64,000 bases of DNA, from positions 17,529,806-17,593,805 of the forward strand of contig OZ029928.1 in the NCBI GenBank assembly GCA_964023275.1, in the 5' to 3' direction. The stretch is from Norana najaformis (lineage: Eukaryota > Annelida > Clitellata > Crassiclitellata > Hormogastridae). Position numbers and translations under genes: made by a program. This document shows, one piece after another, positions 35,859 to 48,999 of the stretch (within the stretch, counting starts at the first letter, position 1; every line of letters begins with the position of its first letter). Under the pieces are notes generated by a model. That model was not told where the DNA came from and ran no database searches. It saw nothing but the letters and a program-made list of their open reading frames with translations.

Positions 35859-38800
35859 ATGACGACACTAGCTGCACGAATAAAGAGCCTTCGAGACAAG
35901 TCACTCGCTCGCGATGCATCTGACAAAAAACGAGCTTCGTTGGTGTTCGACTCCAAAGAAGCAGCGATGTTTGATCGAGACGAAGTCTTCAACTTTGGTA
36001 AGACCATAAAACAAGTGAAATTATGGCTTGGAAACCATTCTATTCGATCGTGGTTTTGTGTTTTCAAGTCAGGGAGCGCCACTGAGGAGTTCTCTTGAAG
36101 AGGCTCTGTAAGTTTTGAATCTCGGGCTAGCACAGTCCATACACTGGAACCATAAATGGTGTGGCGCCCATTAAAACGGACAACGTTGATGAAGGATCTC
36201 ACCTGATTAATTCATTGAAAAATGAGCAGGGTCGAGGCCATATGGCCGATATAGAAAAAAACATGTACATTTACATGTTTACAATTTACCGATTACAACT
36301 GCGTAAATTTACAATAACGCTGTCATAGGATGTCACATCAAGAACTGACGTTGTATTATAGTGAAGCTGAACTGGATTTTCCCTTACGTATTATATCAGA
36401 TTTTGTGTTGTAATGAAGCGTGATGTAAGGAGGCACCAGTGTACCACCATTTGGGGTTTATTGTTATTATTATGATGTCTGCATTTATTAAATGCCACTA
36501 TCTGATAATGGATCAATCGATGGCGCTGATCAATTGTGCGTATAGGATTTGCCCTACACGGTAACCATCTCAAGGGTGGAGGCTCGAACCCATACTCTCC
36601 ATGTTGCTGGGTGTGATTATCAGTGTAATTTGGTTCTGGCGTTAGCTTGGAATAAAACGGTGAGCTGTGCGATGCACCGGCCCCACGTCCAGGATTCTTT
36701 AATTTCGAGGGCTAAAGAGTAGGAAATGAGTCCCTGCCCTACATTCCTCTTAGGGTACGAGAGCTTTTCTTTTTACTGTGACAGATCTGAGGAGATCCAA
36801 ACTGAGAAAATGTTTCTTCACTTCCAGTGGTTGCCTTGTGGGGTTTGTCGATTTTTCCATGACTGTTGAGGGTTTCTTCAAAACCATTTGTGGAGTTGTA
36901 CGGTTTTCTCGTGACTGTTGCGGTTTCTTTTCTAGGTGTCAGTGGATTCCAGCAGCTGGTGGAAAGAGATAAGAATTTTGAAAAGTTTGAGAAAACGCTG
37001 TTTTGTCAGTCGCTGATGAAGTTGGAAAGGACTGGAATGAACAGAGAGGAGAATGAACAGTTAAACGAAGTCCTTAATGAATTCCTTATGACTGTCTCTC
37101 CTTTCTTCCTTGTGAAAGCGGCCCAGCTGAGTTTAGATTGGCTCATATATAGGTACAAAATCAAGCAATTTCAATTAATTAAAAATTAATTCCTGCATTT
37201 ATCTCAACCACTTGTACTTTATTTGGCAGTAATGATGATAATAATAATGATAATAAAATTAATAATATGATAATGATTATGATAATAATAATAAGAATTG
37301 AAATAGAGTCAGGTTTTGGTTAAAGATAAAATAAAATGTTATGTGAGAAAACATCTAATAAAACTAAATGATTTTACTGTAGTTGAGCTTGTGTCAGAGA
37401 TACGAACTTTGAGCCAAGAAATTGGTTTAAATATGTTTTTATGGACATGTGGTGATTTAGAGATATAATCACAAGTCCTTAAATTTGTCAGATAGATTTA
37501 TTTAGCGATAACCATGATTGCTGAGATATTTACTTAACTCGCTGGCGCTACAAAAATATGGCATTGCATTACATTCCAATTTTCGTCTGTTCAAGGTTCC
37601 ACATCCATCAGATGAACGTAGACGAATTCATTGTCTGTATGCTTCCTCACCACGACCACGAAATGTTTCCTCGGGCGCTGCAAGTGATCAAGCTGGACAA
37701 TGGAAGTGACAGGTGGCACTTTCTCCACGATTGTGCGGTATGTAATATTATTTCTGGTCCTGTGGTTAATGTGCTGGCCTGTCAACCCAGAGATTGGGAG
37801 TTCAAATCTTTCCTGGAAACTTGGCTGTAGCTTGAGTAACCTGTGAGCGTGAGGATGTCAGTTTGCAACCCGAATGTGGCTTATTTCAGAGATTTGAATA
37901 TCGGGCTAGCACGGTCCATACACGGGGACCTTAAATGGCGTGGCACCCATTCAAATGGATGTATTGATTGAAAAATGAGCAGGGTCGAGGCCATACGGTT
38001 GCTATAGGAAACCCTGTACATTTGCATTCACTTTGATTTGGCTACCTAAAGCAGGTCATAGATACTCCAAAAGGCGTGGCACCCATTCAAATGGGCGGTG
38101 GTGGTGAAGGATCTCGCCTGACCAGTTCATTGTAAAATGAGCATCGAGGCCATACGGTCGCTATAGAAAAATGTGTACATTTACATTTATTTACACTGAC
38201 GGGATGCTGTGGGACGGTGAGGGAGATCGAACGGTTGAGGATTGGCCAGTCACTGACATGTGCCAAGGATAAGAAATTTTAGTGGTAATACTTCTTAGGC
38301 ATTGCTGCTTCTTATGGTTAGCTTAAGGGATGTTTAATTTTGTCTTCTTCTAGTTTCCATGCCAAAATGTAGCCAAGCAGTCATATAGCTCCTTTTGAGA
38401 AGCTTTCAAAGGTTGTGGACACAAGTGTGTGTTAAGGATTTGCTCAGAGTGCTTTCAGGGCAGTCTAAAACTCAATCCAGACGGAATAAAAATGTAATTA
38501 TTAATTAGTCGATTAATTAATAATTATAATTTATTTGTAGAAAAACAACGTGCCGCTGCCAAGGAGGGTCCTGATAAATCAAGCAAAAAAGGTGTCTGGG
38601 TTCTTGCGATTTATGTGCGAGAAACTTACATTACGGATTGAGGTAAATGTAAATTAAACGGAATTTATTTTGAGTTGCTTTTATTTTTCAGACTCTTAGC
38701 CAACTAAATAAAAAGCTGGTTTATACCAAAGTTTGAAAACATACCAAATAAAAAACTTTATTTGTAGTAGATTTACTCAAGTTTTTGTTTGTTTTGAACA

Positions 38801-41800
38801 AAATGCTTGTTGCGTTAAACGTTCTTTTTGCACATTATAAGATTTCTTGACATATATTTTAGAAATTTGGACATGGCAACATTACCTCGCGTCAGGCCCT
38901 GCTGTTTTACCGAACGCTGATGGCTGGTGTTCTTGAAAAACGAACCGAATTGAACGAGGACATTGTGAAGACTGTCATTGACTACGTCTGTCATGGTGTT
39001 ATGTCGCAATTCCATGAGCAGAAGTTGGTCAACTATGCGATACTTGCTCAGCTGGCAGAATTGGTTCCCCTCGTGCCCCGAAAATTGTTGAAACTGATTG
39101 AAGTATTGTTGAAGGTATGCTCACAGTTTCTAATCTAAACTTCTGATGCGTCTTGTTAGATCCATCACACAGCAATGCTTCAGCACCTAACAGTAGTTCT
39201 AAAATGTAAATGTACACGGTTTTCTGTTGCAACCGTATGGCCTCGACCATGTTCATTTTGCAAGGAATTTATCGGGTGAGATCCTTAACCAATCCTGCTT
39301 GTTTGAGTGGGCGTCATGCCATTTAAGGTCCCCATGTACGCACCTTGCTAGTCCGAGATTTCAAATCTCTGAAATAAGCCACGACCGGGACATGAACCGG
39401 GGATCCTCACAAACAGAGGCACCTTGACCTATGCGTTAACCAATGTAGCTAACCAGGAGAGCTAAATGGTGTTGTATAACAAAGTTCAGATATGTACAAA
39501 TGTTCCAACGCGATCTAATATAATGACTTATAGTTCCATCTTTTCTAATGTTCCCTAAACTAATCTAACAACTGCACTGAGCCGCTGTTGTACAGCACAA
39601 GACTGATCGATCGATTGATTGATTGACTGATTGATTCATCGATTGATCAAGTGAAACTATAGTAAAGACTTGTGATTCAGTGGAAGTCTCGTCAAAATCC
39701 AATTGATCAAGTTAACCAGAAGTCAGGCTATGATTGGTTAATAGACAAACAATGCTAATTGAACTCAGGTTTTTGATTTACTGGTTATTATGTTTAGCTT
39801 TTTCAGTTTATCGGCTTTGTAGCTGTCTCACTGATGTAAACAAGTATGTTTTAAGGTATTTTGAAAATGTATGCAAGGGATTTCCATGAGATGCATTTTA
39901 AAACTGTGCAAACATTGATGGGGTTCTATATCAGGATTTTCAGATGTGCACACAAGGGCCTTCTTGTCTGTTCTGAGAAACAGTCTCCAGATTTTGTTCA
40001 GCTTTCAAAAATATAATGTAATACAGACTTGTAACATGGTATATTTTGACCTGATTGCGACTTGGTTTTGCTGCATCATCGGTTGTGATTTAGACAAGAC
40101 AGTGGCGTTATAGAGGTTACTAATTAATACAAATATTAATAATAATATATGATATGGCTTTGTTCAAAGGAGGTTATGGTTTATAATAATAATAATACTG
40201 GGTTATTATGTGGTCTGCTTTTTTGCATTTAGAATGTTGAGCCTTCCGTTTGCAAAGAAGCCATGTGTTGTTTGGTGTCGGTATTTGTAAACCAGAAAAT
40301 TTGCCAGCTTCCTGACAAGTAAGTTGCTTTTGTCATTCGTATTCTGCTTAACTGGAATCGTCATTTAATTTGCTATTTTCTCGTGTTTGCTCGAGAACTC
40401 GAAGCTGTTTATATGAGCTAACATGTAAAAATATGTGCACTTAACACCTGTACTGAATTAAATCTGTGCACTAGCTTCCTGTTTGGTAAAGGATTTGTTT
40501 CAGATTGGGGCTTATAGTTTGTAAAACAATGAATTCTGCCCAACTACGTTACTTAAGATCGGTCCTCGCTTCTCAGCCTCATTATTTAACCTTTTCAGTT
40601 GCTGTACCTAAATTTTGGAACTTCTTCCCTGGGTCTGTTTGTTCTGCTGAATCGTCTCTGTCATTTTGTTCTCAACTTAAATTTACGTTTTTGAAATTAC
40701 TTATCCACCATAGGCTGCCTCTCTGTTTTATGGACTGACCTTCTGGATATTGACCTGATTGCGGCTTGGCTTTGGCACGCCATCGGTTGATTCCTTGTGC
40801 GTTAGACACCAGCACATTTGAAGTTACTAATTATTATGGAAAATCCTGTAGACCAACAGATTTTTACTTTAACGAGGTTTTTCTTCTCTTCAGAACATCC
40901 ACTTTGCTTCAATCAGCATTGGAAGATCTTCCAAACGATGAGCTGGGTGCTGCACTCCACAAGAAGTTGACTCACTTGATTGCACCCCCTGATGAAGAGG
41001 AGATGATGTCGGTGGACGACGTTGACCCTACATCTCGTCTTCTAGAGGACCTCGGCCACAAGAAGTCCAGCAGACGTGTGGCTGCTGTCAGACATTTGAG
41101 TGGTCTGATTGACGAAGGAAGTCAGGTATGCTTTGAGAGTTTGGATTAAGCTTAAAGTTAAAGTCGAGTTTTCAATGTTTCTGAACTAATACTTTGACTG
41201 AAGTTCGAATTGAGACTTTATCACAGTGAATGCATAATAAAAGTTTTTGGTGTAAATGCAGTTTTGTGTGTAAATGCAGTTTTGGTGTAAATGTAGTTCT
41301 GTTGTAAATACAGTTTCAGGTATAAATGCAGTTTTGATGTAGATGCAGTTTTTGTGGAGATGCAGTTTTGGTATGAATGCGTTTTTGGGTGTAAGTGCAG
41401 TTTGAGTGTAAATGCAGTTTTGGTGTAAATCCAGGGTTTTTGGTGAAAATGCAGTTTTGGTGTAAATGCAGTTTTTTTTGTGGAAAAGCAATTTTGGTGT
41501 AAATGCAGGGTTGGTGTAAATGCAGTTTTTTTGTAAAGACGGTTTTGGGTGTAAATGCAGTGTTGGCATAAATGCAGTTTTGGTGTAAATGCAGTTTTGT
41601 GGAAAAGCAGTTTTGGTATAAATGCAAGGTTGGTGTAAATGCAAGGTTGGTGTAAATGCAGTTTTTTTGTAAGTACAGTTTTTGGTGTAAATGCAGTTTT
41701 GGTGTGAATTTTGGCCTTCTGAGGTAGTAGTAAAATTGATCAAACATTTGTTGATCTGTTTACTAAATTTGGAATTGAACGTTAATGTTCAGGTTTTAAT

Positions 41801-44800
41801 CCGCTGTTTTTCTTGTAGGAGTTTTCTGTTGAGTGTATTGGTGATGCTCTCTTGAATCGGCTGCAGGATGATAACCACAAGGTTGTTCGTGCCGTATTAG
41901 AACTTGGCAAGGTAACCACTTTAATTCTTTTAACTAATCGAGTGCTCGTTTTGAGCTCATTGTGATTCGTGATTCACTTGCATCCTGCCTTTACATTAAA
42001 TGGCCTTTACTTTACAATGCAGGTCATTGAGAATTGTCCTTGGCAAGTCGATATATCAGTTGCAAGGCTAGGATTTTAAACTTTTTACATTGTCAGTTCA
42101 GGCAGATTTTACTTGAACTGTTTGAATCAAAAGTCAAGAGTTTTCCTGTGAAAAGTGGATTGGATGAAATTTCGTGTAATTTGAAATTTCTTTGAAAACT
42201 TGAATTTTCTGTAATTCAAAATTTCTGTTTTGAAATTTCCACTTATGAATAAAAAGCCAAGTTGTTGTGCCCATATTTTATGCATTTTATAAAAATATTT
42301 TGTGAATAAAATTACCAAAAATGATTAGAATGAAGGAGAGAAATGGATAAAGTGGAACTTGAAGTGATTAAAGTACGTGCTGTGACCTTAAATTTCAGAA
42401 ATTGGTGGATCAAACCGATGCAGCGAAGCTGATGATGTCGCTGGTTGATCTGGTGGAGAGAAAGTACAACCACCGCAAATGGTGAGCTAATCCATTCTAA
42501 ATATCAACATAATCTATTCTAATGACTTCTATAGCACTGTTATCATAATGCTCATGGCATCAGTATGATGGTCACTTCTAGTGAAATCATAATCGAAGTC
42601 GTAATCTGTTGGAGAAGCCGGTTTGAATCACGATAGGGCAAAGAAACCAGAATTGTAATCGTAATTCCGAGATTTCTACAGTGCCCAACGAAAGCCATGT
42701 CGCAGGGACCAGCTTATTCACAGGCGCTCAGTCAAAACAAAATCGATAGGCAAAAGGGTTCGGTTCCAGGTCAAGATCCAGAAGTTGCGCTATGGTGGGT
42801 AAGCAAGTTGAAACAATTGAGTCTTAAGTTTAGACTTGGTCTAAACGTAATGATGTTACTAATCATTGTTAACTGTGAAGCATAGTTCTGGGGTTGAGGG
42901 ATTTTTCAGCTGGAGCACATACAGCAATCCAGACTTGCTTCTGCGGTTTGACTATGAATCGTCAATTTGACCTGATGAACCCTGTATTGAGAAGTGAGTA
43001 ATTAGGAATTATTAATTAGGTAAGAGGCTTATGAGCTTTGAATGAATGCTTTGTTTCAGCTAAAATAAAGTTTGGTATTTTTTGTGAATTTTTGCAGGAG
43101 AGCGGAAGTCGAGCTCGCCGTGAAGCTGATCTGTTCCGAGGATGTTTTCCATGGAGCTCCTGGCCTCAGCGTCACTTTGTTGGGCTGGTTGCTTGTGTCA
43201 GACGAAGATGTACGAAGTCGAAATGCTGAAAACATCCTCAAATCGATCTTTGCCAAGAAAGATCAAGTTCTCGGTCTCCTCTCAGTTGCAGGTAAGATTT
43301 TTTTTTATGTTATCACCTGTATGTTGTTTAGATCGTTTGGATAGCCATGTGACCAGCGCTTTTGAGAGATGCTTGAAGGGCGCTATATAAATGCTTGTCA
43401 CATTACATTACATGCAGTTTACGTTACATGCAGTTTAGATTTTTAGGTGCAAATTAGGGCAGAGTTGAAATATTAATGAGTCGGTCAGAGGCACGGTTGA
43501 ATGTTAGAATGATTGAAAATTGAGCTGAAGTAACATGTTATGTGCATCAGACCACTTGATATAATAATAGCACTTTCAAGTACTCCTCTGAAGTGCACCG
43601 CACATGGCTGTTTGACTGAGTGCATCTTTTGATGCATTTTGAGATCATTTAATGAAGCAGCACGGTGGTCTATCAGTAACATGTTTCGTCATGTTATCAT
43701 GTGTTTGCGAGTTCAACTCTGTGTAACGATCCTGGGCAAGTTGTTTGCACACACCGTGCGTCTGTCACCAAGCAGTATAATGTCGTACCGGCCTAAGCTG
43801 GAAAGTAAAAGGCAAGACTTGCAATGGGCACTGGCCCTGTGTCCAGGACCTTGGGATTCGTCCACTGCTGAATTAAGGGCCTAAGAAAAGGAAATGAGCG
43901 CCTCCCCTACGTCTCACTTGTGGGATATGAGATACTTTACATAGGCTGGGAAGTAAGTGGCAAGTCTTGCGATGTACTGGCCTCGTGTCCAAGATCTTGG
44001 GATTCGTCCATTGCCGGCTCAAGGGCCTAAGAAAAGGAAATGAGCACCTCCCCTACGTCTCACTTGTGGGCTATGAGATACTTTGCTTACTTGAGATTTT
44101 TTGAAAATTTTTATGCTCAACAGAATCAAAAGCAACAGTATTTGTGCACAGTGGAAGACATACGTTTTCAACCACGTGAAATTACGTTGAAATTTGTTTG
44201 CAGATCTCTGTAAAGCTCTGGATGGAGTTTTGGTGGAGAGATTGGAAGATGCTGAGCGTAATACTCGTCTGAAGCATTACAACTGGTTGCTGGTTTCCAA
44301 CCTTGCCGACTTAATGGCTACGCTAAACGAAGCTGACTTCCAGGAAATGGTTTGTCTTTTACTCCATCCTTCTAAGTTTGGTTACGATAATTTATTATTG
44401 GTGTGATGTGGGTTTTCAGAATTAAAACGTCTACAGGTGGCGATGACTACAAGCGGATGGTTACCTGTACATTACAATGATTACTAGATGATTAGTAATT
44501 AGGAGCTTCTATAGCGTGGTGTAATAACCCACAAGGCATTGACTGATGGTACAAGAAAACCAAGCTGCAATCAGGTCAGAAGTCAGAAAAGGTCAAGTGT
44601 AAGTTAGAGGATGCTGATTTACTGTGATAGTAATGATGTTGATGGTAATGATGATGTAGTTGTTGATGATGATGACGATAATTTTCTTGATGACAATTAT
44701 GGATATTACGATGTTGGTTATGGCATTTAATGTGTGTGTTATCTCACTTATGACATTGTGTAAGTTATCTGAGTAATAATAAACAGTTATGATGATGAGC

Positions 44801-47800
44801 TAATTATAATGATGGCAACTAAATTAGCATAATAAATAAATAAAATAAACAAATAATTAAGAAATGTGGTGCAAAATTTTGTTGTTAATTTCCGTATTAT
44901 TTTAAAATTAATTTTTTTATCGTTGGCTATTTTCAGCTGACTGAGTTGCTGCAGCTGAAGCATTCAACAAGTGGTCGTGGTCATTTCTTGCTTGTTTCTT
45001 CTCTGTCGGTCGCCCTGAATGTCGTGACTGGTGACCCGGAAGAAGTGAAAGTTAAAAGGTTAACGATTGCCACGTACCTTCTCAAACTACTCGAGTTAAT
45101 CCAAAATCAGGTAACTAGAATCTGTTTTAGTTTTCTTTATCAGTTTTATGCTTGATTATTTTTGCAACATTTGATTGATTCTGACATAATTTTTTCTAAA
45201 TAAGTAGATTTCTGTGATTAGCAGATTCATCGAATCGTTCCTCTACGTATTGTTTTGTTAAGTTATTGACGTGGTGATTTTCAAATTTTTTACACCCTAA
45301 AGGTTGTTTTTATTTTGATGCATGATCTGTATCCAATATTTTCATAATTCAGTTTCTCTTCAACATGCGGATTTGCTATTTCTAGCTTTTAGTTTATTAT
45401 GTTCGTAACTGTTTTATGTTTTGTTACCAGCCGTCATCAGATAATGACGAAGATGTTGACTGCTTGGAGAAAGGGCTCGAGGTTGAGCTGGTTCCCTGGC
45501 TTACGTGCCTTCGGAAGACGAACAGGGTTCCAGCAGGGCTTGTCCAATGGAGTGTTCTTCAGCTGATTGGTGCACTCAGCTCATACACAGTTCCAAGTAA
45601 CAAAGCCTATTACTTATAGCTTTTAGTGTATCATGTTTTGTAATGTATTGTGTTATGCCTTGTAATTATGCGACAGTAGGCCATGAAATGTAACATTTCT
45701 TAATATCGCAAAAAATTTGCTTGGTCCTGTTCGATTCAACAAACTCTTTCATTGATGCAAAAAACATGGAAATTTCGAATTAGCTTTCAAAGTTTCTCAA
45801 AACAACGTCATGCTAAATATGTTCACCAAGTGATATAAGACCTATTTGTACCGACTTGCTTTTGTTGACTGACCAATTTGACCTATTCTCACCTATGATT
45901 CCTCACTCAGGTGTGTTAGTAAATGCATTACTTACTAACTTAGTTTTACTTTTGTAGGTGATATGGTGATTGTTGATCGCAGTCAACCACTCATCGCAGT
46001 CCTTGGAAAACTCTTGGAAATAGTTTCTTGTTCTTCTGGGAAAGTTTGGGCCCAGCTGAGAATGAGACTCGAACAGGTCTCTATTCGATTTGGTTATATA
46101 ATATTGCACTCCAGTTCTAGTTGTAAGTCCAGTTTCCTGCAAGCTACCAAGCTTGCCTCCAATCGTGTGCTGTAATTCGTTTTGGGGGGAACAGTTTGGG
46201 TGACAAAATGGTGGTCCTTTTCATTTACTGGTGTCAAAGATATTATGTTGACAAATTGGATGAATTTGTTTAATTTAGGTTTTGCTACTAATAATTATAT
46301 AAGGCAAGAAATGCTAAAAGAATTATCTTAAAATTAATTAAAATGATAACTGGCATCACATTAAAGAAGTAGCTGTTGACTGGTGTTAAAGGTGTTACAT
46401 CTGAAAGGTGTTACCTTAATTCAGTTACCTTAATTCAGTTACCTTAATTCAGTTACCTTAATTCAGTTACCTTAATTCAGTTACCTTAATTCAGTTACCT
46501 TAATTCAGTTACCTTAATTCAGTTACCTTAATTCAGTTACCTTAATTCAGTTACCTTAATTCAGTTACCTTAATTCAGTTACCTTAATTCAGTTACCTTA
46601 ATTCAGTTACCTTAATTCAGTTACCTTAATCCAGTTACCTTAATTCAGTTACCATAATTCAGTTACCTTAATTCAGTTACCTTAATTCAGTTACCTTAAT
46701 TCAGTTACCTTAATCCAGTTACCTTAATCCAGTTACCTTAATTCAGTTACCTTAATTCAGTTACCTTAATCCAGTTACCTTAATTCAGTTACCATAATTC
46801 AGTTACCTTAATTCAGTTACCTTAATTCAGTTACCTTAATTCAGTTACCTTAATTCAGTTACCTTAATCCAGTTACCTTAATTCAGTTACCTTAATTCAG
46901 TTACCATAATTCAGTTACCTTAATTCAGTTACCTTAATCCAGTTACCTTAATTCAGTTACCTTAATTCAGTTACCTTAATTCAGTTACCTTAATCCAGTT
47001 ACCTTAATTCAGTTACCTTAATTCAGTTACCTTAATTCAGTTACCTTAATTCAGTTACCTTAATTCAGTTACCTTAATTCAGTTACCTTAATTCAGTTAC
47101 CTTAATTCAGTTACCTTAATTCAGTGCTGGGCATTTGGGTCGTGGCCAGAACCAGGTTGAAAGCACCCTTATTTGTGATGTGTCTTTAGCTTATAGTTTG
47201 AAATTTATTTCAGAAGAATTTTTGCAGTTAAAAAGTTTTAAATTTCATGTGTCAAAACAAAAAAATAATTCTTTTTCAGGGGCTTGAAAGAACATCTCTG
47301 TTCAGGATCCTGGCTATGATCTTATCCGAGCTGTTCGATCGTGAGGGTCGTGATCCAAAATGGGTTCCATGTGGTGTCTACCTCGTCTCGTTTGAGATGA
47401 TCCAATCGATCTGCAGTGAGGACATGACGATCGAGAACTTTATGTCCCTCTCAGGTTAGGAGGTTAATTTTTGATTAGATTAATTAGGTAAATCGTTGGA
47501 GTACAGTAATTAGACCTGGCAGATTCAGAATATTGCTTTTCATTTGTAAACGATGTTTTTGGTCTTTTGGATCAATAATCAACAGATGATTGAACCAATT
47601 CACAACTGAACAACAGTAATAATAATAATAATTCTGAGGGATCATGCATACCTCAAATAAAAAGTAAGAAAGTAAGAAAATAATACAGAAAAATTTAGGG
47701 TAAAATAAATGTTGCGCGGTCGAGGCCAAAAAGAGCGCTGTTTGTGAGTTCAAAAATCATTGAAAGGCATATGATATTTTAAAAAGATATATCTCAAGTC

Positions 47801-48485
47801 GTGACTATACTTTAAAAGTCATAGCTTATTTGATTGAATATCCTAGTTTTCATGAATTTGTGGACACGCTAGCTGATTGTTTAGAGGGCTTGGCTTGTAA
47901 CACTTGTAACGCAGAGAGTACGGGTTCAATCCTCGCCTGAGACGGTTACTGTGTAGAGACCTTGAGCAAGTCCTTTACTCACAATTGCTCAGTGCCATTG
48001 ACTGATGCCTTGTCATTAGGTAGTAGCGCTTAATAAATGCAGAAATAATAATAACAATAAGCGACTTTCTGTCTGTATCCAGCACTATAATGCCATAGAT
48101 TTCTGTGGCATGTTTTCTAATGTGGCTGAAGATGAAGCCTGATTTTCCAAACACCCCTTAACAGCTCGTAGAGTAATTTTCTAGTTCCTGAAAATTTAAC
48201 TTTACCTGAAAACATTGACCTCAGGTAAAAAAATTCTAATTATCATTATTATTTTTTGAACAGCTATTGACCCCTGTGAGATTTTTCCTTTCTATTCCAG
48301 TTCTTCCAGGACTCATTGTGTCTCTGGACAGTTCCCATCAAGACGTCCGAATTGGAGCTATTCGCTGTCTACAGAAAATCCATAAGATATGTCGGTTGTC
48401 GGAGGGGCTGCAACATGGAGACAGTCTTAAGAAACTGCTCAAAAAGAAGCAGATTGTGATGGTCGATAACGAATATGCATCAGAG
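35859..48485 (+). CDS. HEATR1: HEATR1 (UTP10) homologue, first half
   Basis: HEATR1/UTP10 is a HEAT-repeat scaffold of the nucleolar small-subunit processome needed for rRNA transcription and processing. Exons: 35859-35997 (CDS part), 36936-37152, 37596-37737, 38541-38642, 38863-39114, 40233-40318, 40894-41125, 41819-41911, 42399-42481, 43098-43291, 44204-44349, 44937-45110, 45431-45596, 45958-46076, 47280-47454, 48301-48485. All join in phase, giving 835 codons. The start MTTLAARIKSL and FDSKEAAMFDRDEVFNFG match human MTSLAQQLQRL and FDPKEAATIDRDTAFAIG. Later parts match SPFFLVKAAQLSLDWLIYR and, in the last exon, the VRIGAIRCLQ HEAT repeat (human VRRAAIQCLQ). About 140-165 residues are missing between exons 6 and 7. 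The second half of the protein is absent beyond the N gap. Confidence 0.92.
36120..36285 (+). repeat. SINE family 1 copy
   Basis: Begins tctcgggctagcacagtcca and ends ggccatatggccgatataga, in HEATR1 intron 1. Two more overlap-free copies occur in intron 3 at 37840-38035 and 38050-38195. Confidence 0.85.
36455..36625 (-). repeat. SINE family 4 copy
   Basis: Reverse-oriented copy of the element at 47870-48060: tgcatttattaaatgccact, catcgatggcgctgatc-type core and ggctcgaacccatactctcc (reverse B box). Confidence 0.75.
39200..39455 (-). repeat. SINE family 1, long copy
   Basis: Spans aaatgtacacggttttctgt to the tRNA-like head (gaccgggacatgaaccggggatc; gcgttaaccaatgtagctaac). In HEATR1 intron 5. 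Confidence 0.85.
40505..40735 (+). mobile_element. Possible LINE ORF2 C-terminal fragment
   Basis: An open frame contains FSVAVPKFWNFFPGSVCSAES then SLSFCSQLKFTFLKLL. This echoes the GPxxWNSLP...SLxxFKxxLKTxLF end of LINE ORF2. The match is weak. It lies in HEATR1 intron 6, where conserved exons appear to be missing. Confidence 0.4.
41225..41715. repeat. About 18-bp minisatellite in HEATR1 intron 7
   Basis: Around 27 units of tttggtgtaaatgcag with small variants. The Lys/Thr/His-rich frames on the minus strand are artefacts of the repeat. Confidence 0.95.
43659..44090 (+). repeat. Dimeric SINE, family 3
   Basis: A tRNA-like head (cacggtggtctatcagtaac, gcgagttcaactctgtgtaa) precedes two tandem body units. 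Each unit runs from agctgg(a/g)aagtaa through gtccaggaccttgggattcg to cgcctcccctacgtctcac. The same dimer occurs at 52710-53125. Confidence 0.85.
44480..44600 (-). repeat. SINE family 5 tail copy
   Basis: Reverse of a module with gcgctatagaagt, gcattgactgatg and gcaatcagg. Related copies at 14290-14390(+), 18245-18340(+), 40040-40130(+), 40745-40840(+), 42520-42600(-) and 51590-51680(+). Confidence 0.55.
46408..47126. repeat. 14-bp minisatellite, about 51 copies, in HEATR1 intron 14
   Basis: The unit ttaattcagttacc is repeated almost perfectly over 0.7 kb. The variants are few (ttaatccagttacc, ataattcagttacc) and are themselves distributed as if spread by block duplication. Confidence 0.98.
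47870..48060 (+). repeat. tRNA-derived SINE, family 4
   Basis: Carries a head with cgggttcaatcctcgcc (B box), then ctgtgtagagaccttgagca, gctcagtgccattgactgat, gtagcgcttaataaatgcag and an (aataat)n tail. Other copies at 36455-36625(-), 63070-63265(-), 6985-7095(+) and 59690-59745(+). Confidence 0.88.
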
Positions 48486-48626
48486 GTAATTTGCTTGAAT
48501 GGGTCATTTTTTTAGTTTTAAAGTCGAATATGAGTTTTGATGGCTTGAAATGAGCCAACTACAGAGGTGAGTGTTTGAAGACTGAAGTTGGTAGTTTGGC
48601 TTCATCTTTTGCTTTCAGTTTTTTAC

Positions 48627-48636
48627 NNNNNNNNNN
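48627..48636. other. Assembly gap (10 N)
   Basis: Ten N bases follow gctttcagttttttac and precede an atgt microsatellite. CTTTCAG at 48614-48620 could be the acceptor of the next HEATR1 exon, cut off after six bases. Confidence 0.95.
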
Positions 48637-48930
48637 GTATGGATGTATGTATGTATATATGTATGTATGTATGCATATATGTATATATGCATGTATTTAT
48701 GTATGTATGTATGTATGTATGTATGTAGGTATGCATGCATGCATATATGTACATGCATATATGCAGACATGCATATGCGAATGAATATGTATAAATGTAT
48801 GTATGATATGTGCAAGCATGTGTATATATGTCTGTATGCGTATGTGTGTTTTTATGTATGTATAGACGCATGAGTGTGCATGAATATGTATGTATGTATG
48901 CACAGATTTATATACCGTAACATGTATGTA
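48637..48930. repeat. (atgt)n microsatellite at gap edge
   Basis: About 290 bp of atgt/atat repeats immediately after the gap, followed by an atatagcgcctttagatacc tail module at 48945-48980. Confidence 0.97.
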
Positions 48931-48999
48931 TGTATCTATTCACTTAATATAGCGCCTTTAGATACCCTTTCAAAAACGCTGCCATGTCTCAGCAATCTA

